Shown: in pieces, positions 25,598-36,774 of the stretch
How the letters are laid out: each line of letters begins with the position of its first letter
Position numbering within the stretch: position 1 is the first letter of the stretch
DNA from: Hermodice carunculata
Lineage: Eukaryota; Annelida; Polychaeta; Eunicida; Amphinomidae
Assembly (NCBI GenBank): GCA_964020975.1
Contig: OZ026622.1
Location: 88,273,687-88,337,686 of the forward strand
Length of the DNA: 64,000 bases
Direction: 5' to 3'
Notes under the pieces: generated by a model
The model's input: only the letters and a program-made list of their open reading frames with translations
Told to the model about the DNA's origin: nothing
Databases searched by the model: none
Position numbers and translations under genes: made by a program

Positions 25598-25879
25598 TCA
25601 ATCTGATTTCGAAAAGATCCGATAAGGATTAGGGTTAACAGATCCATCAAGACGCTGTGTCAGGCGCCGCTCTGTAATTTGATCAGTGTCTCCAAGGTCG
25701 ATCTTTTCAAAGGAAAAGTGACTGCTTCTGTGAAAGTGTTGCACCTGCTCGTAACAACGATCTACTCGTGGCTGTGTCAAGACGGCTTGCCATATGGCTG
25801 GTCTCACCCAGTACGGCACGGCCGTGTCGGCTTCACAATCGGGTGGCAGCTTGCCCGCTGCTGGCTCACCGTCTCCCAA
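25598..25879 (-). CDS. uncertain open stretch, 93 codons, unknown
   Basis: The minus strand is open from about 25879 to a stop at 25598. It carries a protein-like sequence containing RPAIWQAVLTQPRVDRCYEQ and ending NPNPYRIFSKSD. It lacks a convincing ATG, so it could only be the last exon of a gene or a transposon remnant. GC content is higher than the neighbours. No family is recognised. The + strand is also open here (about 25679-25999). Confidence 0.2.
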   Translation of the reverse strand: MGDGEPAAGKLPPDCEADTAVPYWVRPAIWQAVLTQPRVDRCYEQVQHFHRSSHFSFEKIDLGDTDQITERRLTQRLDGSVNPNPYRIFSKSD

Positions 25880-26652
25880 CCAATGAACACACGCGAGAAC
25901 TGTTTCGTTTATTCTTCAGAATTTGCCCTTGTCAACAGACGATACATATATTTATGCGTTAGAAACATACCATATGGATCTAACACGCATAGCATATAAG
26001 AACTGAGTCATACCGACTTTCAATTTCAAATTCGAAAGAGCCATGTTGCCGGAAATGATATGCCACAGACATCCTGTAAATGAAACCATACCTTTTACAG
26101 TCTATGCCTATGCACGTTTTTTGCCCTGCCTCTTTTCCATGTACATGTACATTTCCCTTAAAGTAATGTTTGTTCCTGATAAAGTTATGATCCTTTTAAC
26201 TTTGAAATGCCAACAGGGGTTTATTATTCCAAATACAAATTGACCTGATTTGAAGTGAGTTCAGCTGCCAGTGTTCCTCTCTCTGTGTTCTCCAATTTAG
26301 AATCTTGTTTTGAAGGCCTGGACTGTCCAGGAACCCAGTCTTCTCGCATCATAACATGTATACAAAACTCTCATCACATGATGCACTGGTCTCTTCTGAC
26401 AGGGAAGTTTCTACTGTTGTTTCCACATTTGTGACCATGGAACGCTGCACGAATTGGAGTGTCATGCAATCATACGGTATCATTCTCATAGCTTTCAACC
26501 TGGTGGCTGAACGAGGAAGTCATATACACAGACGAAATGCAAGTGTATACGCGGTGGGGTTGGGTGGTGGTAGGGGTGGGGGGCAGTGGCATTTCAGCCC
26601 GCTTTGTATTTCATGTCGCCTCCTTCGCGTGAGGTATGATTGAAGGCTGTGT

Positions 26653-27035
26653 AGTTGTATACACCAAGGGGCTTCTTGACCACCTCATGCAAAGTCGTCC
26701 TCATGTAGATATACAATTACCTAAAAAGTGAACCCCATGCAAAGTCGTCTCTGTGTAGAAACATAATTGGGGAAAAAGTGAACCTCATGCAAAGTCGCCT
26801 TCTTGTAGATACATGGTTGGGGAAAAAGTGGACCTCATGCAAAGTCATCTACGCATAGATACATTATTAGAGGAAAAGTGGACCTCATGCAAAGTCGCCT
26901 TCACGTAGAAACATAATTGGGGAAAAGTGGACCTCAGCGAATAAGTCTTCGCGTAGATAACTCCACATACATACAGCAGCAAGCCCCGCCCACCCCCCTG
27001 GCGGGACCCCACACCATCTAGCCCCCCCTCAGCAG
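26653..27035 (+). repeat. Polinton left terminal inverted repeat with about 50-bp sub-repeats
   Basis: About five and a half units of roughly 50 bp, each reading ctcatgcaaagtcg then a gtaga-acata segment and ggaaaaagtgaac, follow the outer 35 bp. Beyond them a CG-rich part (about 26975-27035, cagcagcaagccccgccca and ctggcgggaccccacacc) is also matched in inverted orientation at the right end. The right end carries only about two and a half sub-repeat units. Confidence 0.85.
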
Positions 27036-27684
27036 CCCCACAGCCCCAGCCACACTCGGACAGAAATGGGCGGTTGAGCCCTACCTCACCCCTCTGGACG
27101 GGCCCCAGTCCAGACAGCTAAGGGTACCTTGTAACCAAACTCCATGTTAGAGAAATGCATGGCAGTGCTATACGGTAAAAATGAGAGAATTCAACGAGTA
27201 TTGGTGGCTTTTAGTTGGCTCTATGGAGCCTTGTGGAAAAAAAGTGTGTAGACTCCTTGTGTGGTGTCCACCATGCTCAGCTGTGGTGGAAGCTGGGAAC
27301 AGAACCACACCCCAGCTGCTGGTGTGGTAGGGAGACTTAAGCAGAAAGTCAGCTCTGTAGTAAAGTCTGAGGTGCCGGCCGTGCACAGAAGGCTCTTCAC
27401 AGGGTCGACAGCTGGCCTGGCAAATCTACCCAATGGTGATGGGTGAGCTCCTAAGCCATCCGGGCTGGGCCATGAAGCTCCCCTCATTCATCGGGCTGTA
27501 AGCCCCTCATACCTTCTTGGTGGATTATACAGGCCCAAACTTCCGTTTAGAGAGATGCTCGCTTATGATATACCCAGCACTAAGCACTATGGACCCAGTA
27601 GTACAGCAGCTGAATAATGTTGTTCGACTGGGATTCACTACCACCCCAAACCTATCAGATGGACTGGTGCTCTCACCTTGGGCC

Positions 27685-27870
27685 AGCAGCGTGGGTGGCC
27701 CACCCCGACCTCATGTGAGCAGCACAAGCAGCCCACCCCAGCCCCATGCCAGCAGCGTGAGTCGTCCACTCTGGCCCCCCACAGCAGCACGAGTGGCCCA
27801 CTCCAGCCCAGCATTAGCAGCATGAGCGGCCCTCTCTGGCCCCATGTCAGCAGCCTTCACCAGCTCCATG
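27685..27870 (+). repeat. 33-bp tandem repeat within the Polinton, about five units
   Basis: Units of about 33 bp starting agcagc recur five times. In translation they give an 11-residue pattern S-S-x-S-G/S-P-x-x-P-H-x. The array lies upstream of the polymerase similarity. Nearby, about 28015-28110, one frame has a heptad-like QKLREEVEALRGIQFQ segment, a possible short coiled coil. The rest of 27035-27680 has no recognised gene. Confidence 0.65.
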
Positions 27871-28009
27871 CCATCAGCGTGAGAAGCCCTCAGCAGCAGA
27901 GGATGGACTGGTGTTCTGCCAAACATCCTGGGCGATCGGGAAATTCTTGCGGGCCTGGCAGATGGACGCACCCACTGTGCACCCCTTGGCAGAGACCCAA
28001 GAGCCTTTC

Positions 28010-30767
28010 TCTAAGGTGTGCAGCCTCAGATCCAGAAGCTCAGGGAGGAGGTAGAGGCGTTGCGAGGAATTCAGTTTCAGCTGGCCCTCAAAGTCACCCT
28101 TTACAAGGAACAAACGGATGGCTCGATGGAGGTACTCCAACAACCACCATGAGCAGGAGGCCCTCCTCCAGGCTAGTGAAATAGATGTAGCGCTTGACAT
28201 AGCATCCCCCCAGATCATCAAAACGCTTGAGAAAAATGGACCCACAATGGCTCTCGATGGGTGGTTGAGTTGGTGCATACCCTCTGGCTTAACATTGCCT
28301 GGCATCAACCTCTCAGAGGCTCCTACATCCTGCTACCTGCAGTGCTGAAGAACAAGAAGGCCGTCCTCAATGTAAAAACCGTGACAACAACTGCCTTCGC
28401 TGGGCTCCCAGGTCTGCTTTATTCCCAGTCAACGATCACACAGACCGACCGAACAGGTATCTCACTGAGAATGGCCTAGACTTAGTGGGGTTGATGCCCC
28501 ACCACCCGTCTCTCAGATCAGTAGGATGGAGAAGCAAAACAACATAGCCATCAACGTCTTTGGCTGGGACAAGGGCACCCTATTCCACCATCTCAGAAGG
28601 CAAATTTTAGACCTCCCCTCTATTAATCTACTGCTGATAGAGAAGGCTGGCAAGTTCCACTACATGTGGATCAAGGACCTCAACCATCTTCTGAATACTG
28701 AGAGCAAGCACTGAGGAAGCAAATTCTTCTGATAATGCTCTCTGCATGCGGCTTACAGCAGAGAAGACCTGCTGAAAGCACACAGACAAGATTGCTGTGG
28801 GATCAGCCAGACGGCAGTCTGCATAGATATGCCTAATGAGGGCAAGAACATGCTGATCTTCCAGAAACTACCATAGGCAGCTCCCAGCCCCCTAGACCTT
28901 CTACACCGACTCCGAGGCCCTGCTGACAAAGGTTGAGGGGCTCAAGTTGAACCCCTGGCAGAGCAATACCCAGAAAACTCAGCCGCATGAGGCCTGCAGC
29001 TACTGCTATGTTGTCCTGCACTGTGGTGGAGTGTCCAAGCTGCCTGTAGAATACAGGGGGCCCAATGCAGCAGAGCACTTCTTAAAAGCACTTCAAGAAG
29101 AGGAGCCTAAGATACAGAAAGTGCTGTCCAATCCAAAGGTACTGAGGATGACCCCAGAAGACAGGCAGGCCCACAACCTGCCACATGTGCGAGAAGGGTC
29201 TTTATAGGCCTAAACACCATGATGCTATGGACATGCATGACCCTGACACAGGCTCATAACGGGGGCTTGTACACCGCAAGGGGAGGAGAACGCTGAATTT
29301 ATTGGCCCCCAGGCTGAGGAAAGGGACAAATGTGACTTAGATCAAGAAGCAGCCACCAAGCAGGTGGACTGTCCCAGATGCAAGGGGTCCTTACTGCCAA
29401 ACAGCTTTATTGACTCTGTTCGTGACCACTGCCACAGGAAACACCGACGGGCTGCCCACAATGCCTGCTAACTCAAGCTGAGGATGAACCCCAAGACCAC
29501 AGTCATACTGGTTGTGTTCCACAACCTCCAGGGCTACGACTCACACCTGATCATGCAAGCCATCTCAAAGGCAAAGTGCACTGCATTCCCAATTACACAG
29601 AGAGGTACATCTCATTCACCCTGGGACCACTGTGCTTTATCGACTCCACCAGTTCAGAGACCCTCTAGATCACCAGATGGTACATGCTGCACAATGCACC
29701 TCTCGTAGCCCTAAAAGGTGTGTACCCCTATCAATACAAGGATGCCTGGGAGTGCTTCACAGAGACTGGGCTCCCACCAAGGGAGGTCTTCTACTCCAAG
29801 CTCTTCGATGAGCACACGACCAAGGTGGACTACACCCGAGCAAAAAGGTCTGGGTGAGCTTTGGGTGCCACACCCTGGGGGAATACCATGACCTATACAA
29901 CCACACAGATGTACTGCTCCTGACTGATGTGTTTAAGGCCTTCCGCAACACCAGCCTCTGGCAATACGGACTCAACCCAGCCCACTACTACACCAGTCCC
30001 AGCCTCAGCTGGGACGCCCTCCTGAAGCACACAGCATTAAGCCCGTGCTGCTCACAGACTATGACCAGCATCTCTTCATCCAGAAGGGCATACAGGTTGG
30101 TATCTCTATGGTGTCCAGGCATCATGCCCCAGCGGACAACCCATGTGTTGAAGGCTACAACCCAGAGAAACCCAAGAGGCACATCCTATACCTAGACGCA
30201 AACAACCTCTAAACTGGGCAATGAATCAAGCCCTGCCAATGGGTGGCTTTAAGTGGGTGGGGGACTCTGACCAACTGGCCAAAACTATCAAATACCATCC
30301 ACGCGATAGCCTAGAGGGCTACATTCTTGAGGTGGACCTGGAGTACCCAACAGAGCTGCACAATGTGCATAATGGCTACCCACTGGTGCCAGAGTGAACG
30401 GTGGTGCAGAAACAGTGGATCAGTGACTACCAGTACGATCTCCTAGGTGTTGGGGTGACACCGACCAAGGTCGAGAAACTAGTCCCCAACCTCAGCAACA
30501 AGGAGTGCTACATGCTCCACTACCACAACCTCCAGTCCTACATGTCTCTGGCCATGCACCTGAAAAAGATCCACCGTGCCCTGAGGTTCAAGCAGAGCCC
30601 TTGGATGGAGCCCCTACATCCTGAAAAACACTGAGCTCTGAAAGAGGGTCACTAGCAACTTTGAGAAGGACCTTTAAAAGCTCTTCAACAACAGCCTGAA
30701 GACAATGGAGAACCTCCACAAGCGTGTATGTATGAGCACCCTCGATCTCAATAAGCCCCTCATGTAT
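28010..30767 (+). pseudogene. polB: Polinton DNA polymerase B, N-terminal and exonuclease part (fossil)
   Basis: Segments in order on the + strand match Polinton polymerase B: AWHQPLRGSYILLPA and LKNKKAVLNVK (about 28290-28380), NNIAINVFGWDKGTLFHH (about 28538-28590), the Y-T-D-S-E-A exonuclease-like box (about 28900), paired cysteine/histidine segments (about 29185-29230 and 29375-29470), VVFHNLQGYDSHLIMQA (about 29510-29560), and YNHTDVLLLTDVFKAFRN (about 29898-29950). The last recognisable box before the insertion is the L-D-L-N-K-P segment near 30740-30760. In complete elements this enzyme copies the element DNA by protein-primed replication. The gene is broken many times and cannot be functional. 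The rest of the similarity resumes at 36111. Confidence 0.85.
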
Positions 30768-31219
30768 TGTATTTGAGTCTTTTTGTCCATAACTACTTCC
30801 TAGTAGTCATTACCCTATTCCGCAGTCCGAACTCTTTACTCTCCATAAGCTAACTTATATACATACAAGCACTATTGTCCATATTGCTTACGTACCTCTG
30901 TAAAATTTTGACATAGGCTGTATTAGCCCAAATAAATTAACAGGTCTTCAGTGGGTAACTACTCAACATGTTTTGGAGCCTCTTACCCGTACATGTCTCT
31001 CTGAGTAGCGGCTCCTTGTGTAAGCTAAATATTCAGCAAAGACAACCCACATAATAATGAATAAATATGAACGTGGCAATTGATGAATTAGCTAAATACG
31101 TGAAGTTTTGCTTGTAAATGCAGCGCTTCACATGAAAGAAGAATACCTGTCAAACAAACCATAATTACCAAATTTGCATAGTACAGGTTCAGATAAGGGC
31201 TGTTCCAAAAAATGTCCTC

Positions 31220-31400
31220 CATGGGGGTAGGCGGCAACGACTTCCATATCCAGGGGGTCGGGGGTATATGTCTCTAATCATGTCCGGGAGGTTGGGGTAC
31301 GAGATAACCTATCATGTCCGGGACATTGGGGTATCAGCCTTACACACATCTCCGGAGTGTGAGGGCCATTTGACATAATCCTGTCCGTGGGGGGGGGGGT
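31220..31400 (+). repeat. left subterminal repeats of the Harbinger-like element
   Basis: Four or so diverged units of about 40-50 bp of the form tgtccgg-gg-ttggggta. The last carries a G12 run near 31388. The same motif in the same orientation is found at the right end, although the termini themselves are inverted. Confidence 0.55.
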
Positions 31401-32437
31401 AATTTCCTCATAATTTCTCTAAGTTTTAAATATTGATCAATGTATCTTGACGACTATTAAAATTCGTACGCTCGACACACGATTGAAGTGAAGCCACTTC
31501 ACTCAGAATATGAATCACATTTTCGCCACCAGATCTCTGTTTTTATCGACCTTGACCTTCATACTTCATTCGCGAGAAACGGAAAAGTGTTTCTGCATCA
31601 TTCACGGCGTGCACCATGTCAACTGTCACAGAACCGGCCGTAAATGAGAGCAGCACCGCTGCAATTGGCAAGTGTTTAAGTAGCGTATGCTGTCAATCTG
31701 GAATCACAGTACCATATAGAAAAGGATCCAAGGCCAAGGAATAGTTCGATATGGTGCTGGGCGTTTGTTTTGTCCTGGTTTCGGTTTCAGAGCGCCCATG
31801 GTTTCAGCAAAAATACGAGCAAGCTTGTTTCACGAATGTCGTACATTCAGTCACCTCCATTATTTTTCACAAACACATTTGATAGAATAAAGACCCATTT
31901 CTTATAGTAAAATCGATCTGTCACGCGAAAAAAAACAGTTCAATGATAATACTGGTCATTGTATTGTGAAATTACTGTTTGTCAAGTGAAGTTCAAGGTT
32001 TAGAAACACTGACCAGCTGGACAAGGGAATGCCTGCATAATTAACCTTGCCCAATGCCAATGTTAAGAGAAGACTGTAAACATGGTAAATGTAACCAGGG
32101 GCCTGATATTCTGAATGGTGTACATGTTCCTGATGGGACATTCATTGTACCTGTAGTCTTGTATTTATTTTGAAGGTAGGTATTTACATGCCCCGCGGTT
32201 CACATTATGCTGGGAAAATATGGAAAGTTGGGCCAGGTCATTAAATTAACAAAATTTAATGGGCCCCGAAAGGCTTAATTGAATTGTAACTGAAGTTTTT
32301 TTTTATTTGACATAAACTGAGAAAAAGATCTTTTAAGTATTAAATGAATATGTAGACAGGGAAGACCCAGTCTCAGATGTCTCTTTGTCTACACAGTAAG
32401 AAGCCTTTCTCAAATTCTGGTTTCAAATGGTGTGTGT

Positions 32438-33690
32438 ATTGCATGACACTAAGAATTTTATTTGCAGTTCATAATTTTTGTGGCAAGTATTTGAAATTCA
32501 TTGTAATACTGTACGGGTAAGATGTATTTATATGTAGTGAATGGAACTTAAATTGCCAGAGGAATTATGCAGCTGGGAATAAAATTTGTGATACATGAAC
32601 AATACCAATCATGACTGATTTTCACAATTTAACTTATGGTCATCACTTCTTGCACAGGGGGCTGTCACATTAACTGCAGTCCTGCTTTGACACCTTGCAT
32701 GCGGACAAAAGATGAACTACCATGAATGAGGCCACTTTCAGTATCATACACGACTAAATTAGCACTTTTGAACAAAGATATGGCTATTTGCTAGTTATTT
32801 TAGGGTTCCCTTGCATTTCAAAGATATATAAATACATTTTCTACAGTTTATTGTGTGCTGAAATTTTACTGAAAATACACTTTTGGCCATGCTGAATACA
32901 TTGATCTGCTCTGATCCATGGTAGTTTATTTTTTTGTTCACAAGGTGTCAAAGCAGGGCTGCAGTATTAATGAAAATCCTGTTAGGCCCATTAGAATGTG
33001 TGTGTTTAGGGTCAACCACCTTAAAAGAAAAGTGAGTAGGTAGCTAGGGATTTTTTTTTATTTTACCAGAGTTTTATTCCCCCAATACGTGCCATGTTAT
33101 TCGAAAATAAAGCACAGAAGTTGTCCAGTAGTTGTCCCAATTTGGGTTTTACTTGAAGTATTAACAAGAATGTGAGTAACCAGGTCTGAAACACCCAAAT
33201 TCAGGAACAAAGGGGGTTTAGAATATTTGACACCCCGTGGTATTGTTAAACGGATTGGCTTTATACATGTACATCTATTTTGTAGGGGATAGAGTAGCAA
33301 TTAAAAAAAGTCTTAAAAAAATCAGAGTCGGGGGTCATAAGGTAGAGCCGGTTGGATGACCCGAAACACACATATTATTCTACTAGGCCTTACAGGCCTA
33401 TTACAAAATGTAAAGGAGGCCTTTCAGGCTTGAAATTGCATTGCATTACACTAAGAATTTTATTTGTGGTTCATAATGTCTTTGGCAAGTATATGAATGC
33501 CACTTTGTGATTTTATCAAAGACATATTGTGATACATTTACTTGCCTGAGGAATTCAGCATCTGGGAATAAGATTTGTGAAGTCACGTGGACAGCCTTAG
33601 TGGCAAGTATTGCTCATGACATGTCGTCATGACAATATTCTATGACTGATATTTTCTCATTATTTAAAATGTGATGTGATACAAGACTTT
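32438..33690 (+). repeat. imperfect direct repeat pair, 1 kb apart, inside the Harbinger-like element
   Basis: The segments 32438-32660 and 33438-33690 share ttgca-tacactaagaattt, atttg--gttcataat, tggcaagtat, gaggaatt--gca-ctggg, aataa-atttgtga and a later atgactgat. They are diverged copies of about 220-250 bp. Confidence 0.65.
32668..32972. mobile_element. small TIR element (MITE), about 305 bp
   Basis: The left end (cattaa-tgcagtcctgcttt followed by gacaccttg) is repeated inverted at the right end (caaggtgtcaaagcagggct then gcagtattaatg). The roughly 30-bp arms match except for two or three positions. There is no coding content. It lies between the two halves of the direct repeat pair. 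Confidence 0.65.
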
Positions 33691-34405
33691 GTCTTTATAA
33701 TGAAGCATCTTGGCTTATACTCTTGGCATGTGCAGAAAAACTAACAGTAAGTCCAAATCATACATGCCCCAGTTTGTACCCACATCTATTTCAACACTCC
33801 ATACGTTAAAATACCAATTTGTCATTTTGAGAACGGAGGATTTTGGAAGAAGCTGCTTTGTTTTTTCAGCATGCAATATGTGAATCATGAAAACCCCAAA
33901 GAGAATTAACATATTTGATTTTTCTTTGGATGGGGTTAAGAGCAGACATTGGTATAATTCAGTGCTGTATCTTATCTAGTATGTCATAGTGCAGCCCTTT
34001 ATAAAGGAAGTTACAACTGTTTGTGGTACTGTAATGAAAAAAAAACCCCATTAATTCAGCATGGATTTTTTTCTTTTCTATAAATGTTATGGAAAAGTAT
34101 CTACAATACAAAGGTGAAAAGTCAAAATCATGATATTCATATTGTTGAATTGTTTTGTTATTAAAAGTTAAACTACAAAGTGCTTTGACAGTATGTCATC
34201 ACATCATTTTGACACATTTGCTACTTAAAAAATTAATTTTAGTAACTTGTCACCTTTGTGTCTTACTTTAAACTTGCCCTTTACAGATGGAGTCTTTCTG
34301 CCTTTTGTGCTGTAAGTCCTCCAGAACAGCCATCTCAAGAACAAGTTTAGATTTAAAAATGAGAACCTGTTTATTTATTGCTTCTCATGTGTTATGGAGT
34401 ACATT

Positions 34406-34567
34406 AAGGGCTTGACTTTGATCAAGCCCTTTTGTCCAGGACAAGTAAATTTTCAGCCAAGACAAGAAAAAATTTGAGCTGAATAGAAATTTAACCCATT
34501 AAATAACTGAAAATTGGAGAGAAAGTCATGTGGGACAAGTAATGAAAATCCTTAATGTCAAGCCCTG
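34406..34567. mobile_element. small TIR element (MITE-like), about 160 bp
   Basis: Ten-base perfect inverted ends AGGGCTTGAC and GTCAAGCCCT are preceded and followed by further partly matching sequence (ttaa and ccttaat). The left end also folds on itself (GGGCTTGA-n6-TCAAGCCC). The words gacaagtaa and ggacaag occur near both ends. Confidence 0.5.
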
Positions 34568-35219
34568 ACATGTGAAAGCACAACTGCCAGTGCACCTCCC
34601 ATAGGTCCATACTTTCCACGGGAGCATACCACCCATGCGTGGTTACAAGAAAATCAGTTGAGATGCAGACATTTGCCTGAAGTCCACCTCAACAGGGATT
34701 TAAGCTCTTACCCACTGGCCATTTTCATGGGGACCAAATCTCAAAATTTAGTTTTCTTTTACCATTATAAAGTTCAGAATATAAAAACAGAAGACTTCAT
34801 TTTATTGACATATCTTTATTTTCAAATTGGAAATATATTATAGTAAATTATCATGTACTTACAGTATTATCATTATTATCATTATGGATGGAATTGTACA
34901 CACAATATGAAAGCAAGATCGTGGATTGTATCTGGCTGCATTTCCGTAATGAACTGCTTTTCTGTCCGATATGGATTTGGATGTATCTGGACAGTGGAAG
35001 CAGCTCCTCTGGCAGCGAAACTGTAATACTGTAGCAACATGACACAAATAATAATGCATGGCTTGTTCCATATCAGTACTCGCATCAGCACTTCGTACAT
35101 TCACATCAGTACTCAGTGCTGATATTCGTACTGATATTGAACATGCTGTGCATTATTACATACATATCTTTCAATACACAAATCTTTGATAGAGCTTTTT
35201 TCAGAGCCATCATGTACAT

Positions 35220-35402
35220 GTTTGTCCTGGATAGGTGGGTGTAGGTTTTAGATCTGTCCAGGGTATGAGGGTTGAAATACTATTAAAATGTCCTGGGTAT
35301 GGGGGGTTTCAAAACTTATGTCTGTCCTAGGGGTAAGGGGTTCAGAATGTTCCTTCTATCCTGGGTATGGGGGTGGTTGAAATTTTTTGCCTCCCCCCCC
35401 AG
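35220..35402 (+). repeat. right subterminal repeats of the Harbinger-like element
   Basis: Five diverged units of the form tgtcctgggtatggggg-ttcaaa occur about every 40 bp (near 35221, 35252, 35290, 35325, 35357). They are in the same strand orientation as the left subterminal units. Confidence 0.6.
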
Positions 35403-36110
35403 GACATTTTCTGGAACAGCCCTAAGAACCATTTGACTCACCCCTGAACCAATATGTACCCTTTCTAGCTGGACAGCTTATCCTAGTTAAACCATCCGCC
35501 CATGTTTAACTGAAGTGGAAACAAGCTGGGGCATTATATTCAGTCCAATGATTGTAAAATAAACAGTTGCAGCTAGACCACCTGTATATACCAAGGGGAA
35601 TCCTAACAAGGACTGCAAAAATGTACATCCTGCACCAGAGATGTAAAACAAACTCCATGATGACACCTACTCCTCAAACAATTAAGCTCTATTTCACTGC
35701 CAACCCTGAGTCAATGTATCAGCGTAATGTGTCAGGTTTGTGACATTTGAGAAAATATTGTCAATTTTGAGCAATTTTTTAATATTGAGTAAATGTGCAT
35801 GTAGGCATATCAGAAAAGAATGAAAGTCATTAGCATTTATGCCAAAAACATGCTATCAAAACAATTTTTCTTAACAGGATTTTAAGTACAATTAGGCAAA
35901 CATGTAACTGTCGTAGGCCACTTCTTGCTACCTCTAGCCCCTGGGGGTTTACCTAACAGAAAACATGAAAGCCTAAAATGTCTGACAGTGAATATTAAAA
36001 CAGAAAGGTGCCAAAAGATAAAGTTAAGTAGCAAAACAGCCAAGTCTAAAAACTGTAAATTATTGTGGCCAAACTTTCTACTAATCTTTGGATATTATAA
36101 TCTTTGGATA

Positions 36111-36699
36111 GTATGACTTTTACTACAACGAGTTGAAGGTGCAGTATGGCGACCGTGTCGAGCTCCTCTATACTGACACAGGCAGTCTCCTCCTCAAGAT
36201 TCAGACCGAGGATGTCTACGAAGACATGAAGGCTTGGGCCAACCTCTATGACACATCCGACTACCCTAGGGACCACCTGCTCTACAGCACAGTAAACAAG
36301 AAGGTGTTAGGCAAGATAAAGGACGAGTGTGCCAGTCGCCGCATTGCCGAGTACATCGGTCTGCGCCCAAAGATGTACTCCATCATGGAGGTCAATGGCA
36401 GAGGCATTCGGAAGGCCAAAGGCATGAAAAAGAATGTGGTCAAGAAGCATATCCACCACGAGCCGAACAGGGCTGCCTTGTTTGAAAAGCAGACCTTCTG
36501 TCATGGCATGGACGTGCTGCACTTCAAGGGCCACGGCATCTATGGGCAGCACCTGAACAAGGTGTCGCTGTCCCCCTTCAACAGCAAGCACTGGATCGCA
36601 GAAAATGAAGTTGACACCCTCACCTACGGCCACAGAGGTTTCCATCCAGCTGGGATGGCTGGGATGAATGTGTTCATCGATGAGTTGCTCAGCAAGTGA
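36111..36699 (+). pseudogene. polB: Polinton DNA polymerase B, C-terminal palm part (fossil)
   Basis: Similarity to Polinton polymerase B resumes here with a D-F-Y-Y-N segment, then YGDRVELLYTDT (the Y-x-D-T-type palm motif C region, about 36145-36185) and RIAEYIGLRPKMYSIM (the K-M-Y-S box of these polymerases, about 36340-36390). A basic KAKGMKKNVVKKHI segment follows (about 36410-36450). This part stays open to about 36699 and ends 76 bp before the matched part of the right terminal repeat. The GC-rich coding composition contrasts with the AT-rich insert just upstream. The gene as a whole is broken. Confidence 0.88.
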
Positions 36700-36774
36700 A
36701 CACGCCACCTGGTGGCAGCTGGGTGCCATCTGGCATGACTGGACGAAGCCCCTTCTGGAGCTCATGTAGGAACG

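Larger units (their letters stand above)
31197..35422. mobile_element. Non-autonomous PIF/Harbinger-like DNA element, 4226 bp, no ORF
   Basis: The ends are inverted repeats: the left reads GGGCTGTTCCAAAAAATGTC, and the right read inward GGGCTGTTCCAGAAAATGTC. Both are flanked by TAA (31194-31196 and 35423-35425). A 3-bp TWA target duplication with GGG-starting termini is typical of PIF/Harbinger and ISL2EU-type elements. The interior has no open frame longer than about 75 codons and no transposase similarity, so it would depend on another copy's enzyme. Just inside both ends lie runs of diverged GC-rich sub-repeats. The interior also holds a direct repeat and two smaller TIR elements, listed separately. 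Confidence 0.75.
30768..36110. mobile_element. 5.3 kb insertion splitting the Polinton polymerase gene
   Basis: Polymerase similarity stops at about 30767 and resumes at 36111, with GTAT on both sides (30764-30767 and 36111-36114), as expected of a short target duplication. About 4.2 kb of the insertion is the Harbinger-like element at 31197-35422. The remaining 1.1 kb (30768-31196 and 35423-36110) is a carrier of unknown type. Its ends (tgtatttgag... and ...ctttggata) are neither inverted nor direct repeats of each other, and no coding similarity is seen in it. Confidence 0.7.

Noticed and set aside
27711-28308. Overlapping minus-strand frames of 86-144 codons
   Set aside because: Shadows of the GC-rich Polinton segment; composition reflects the 33-bp repeat.
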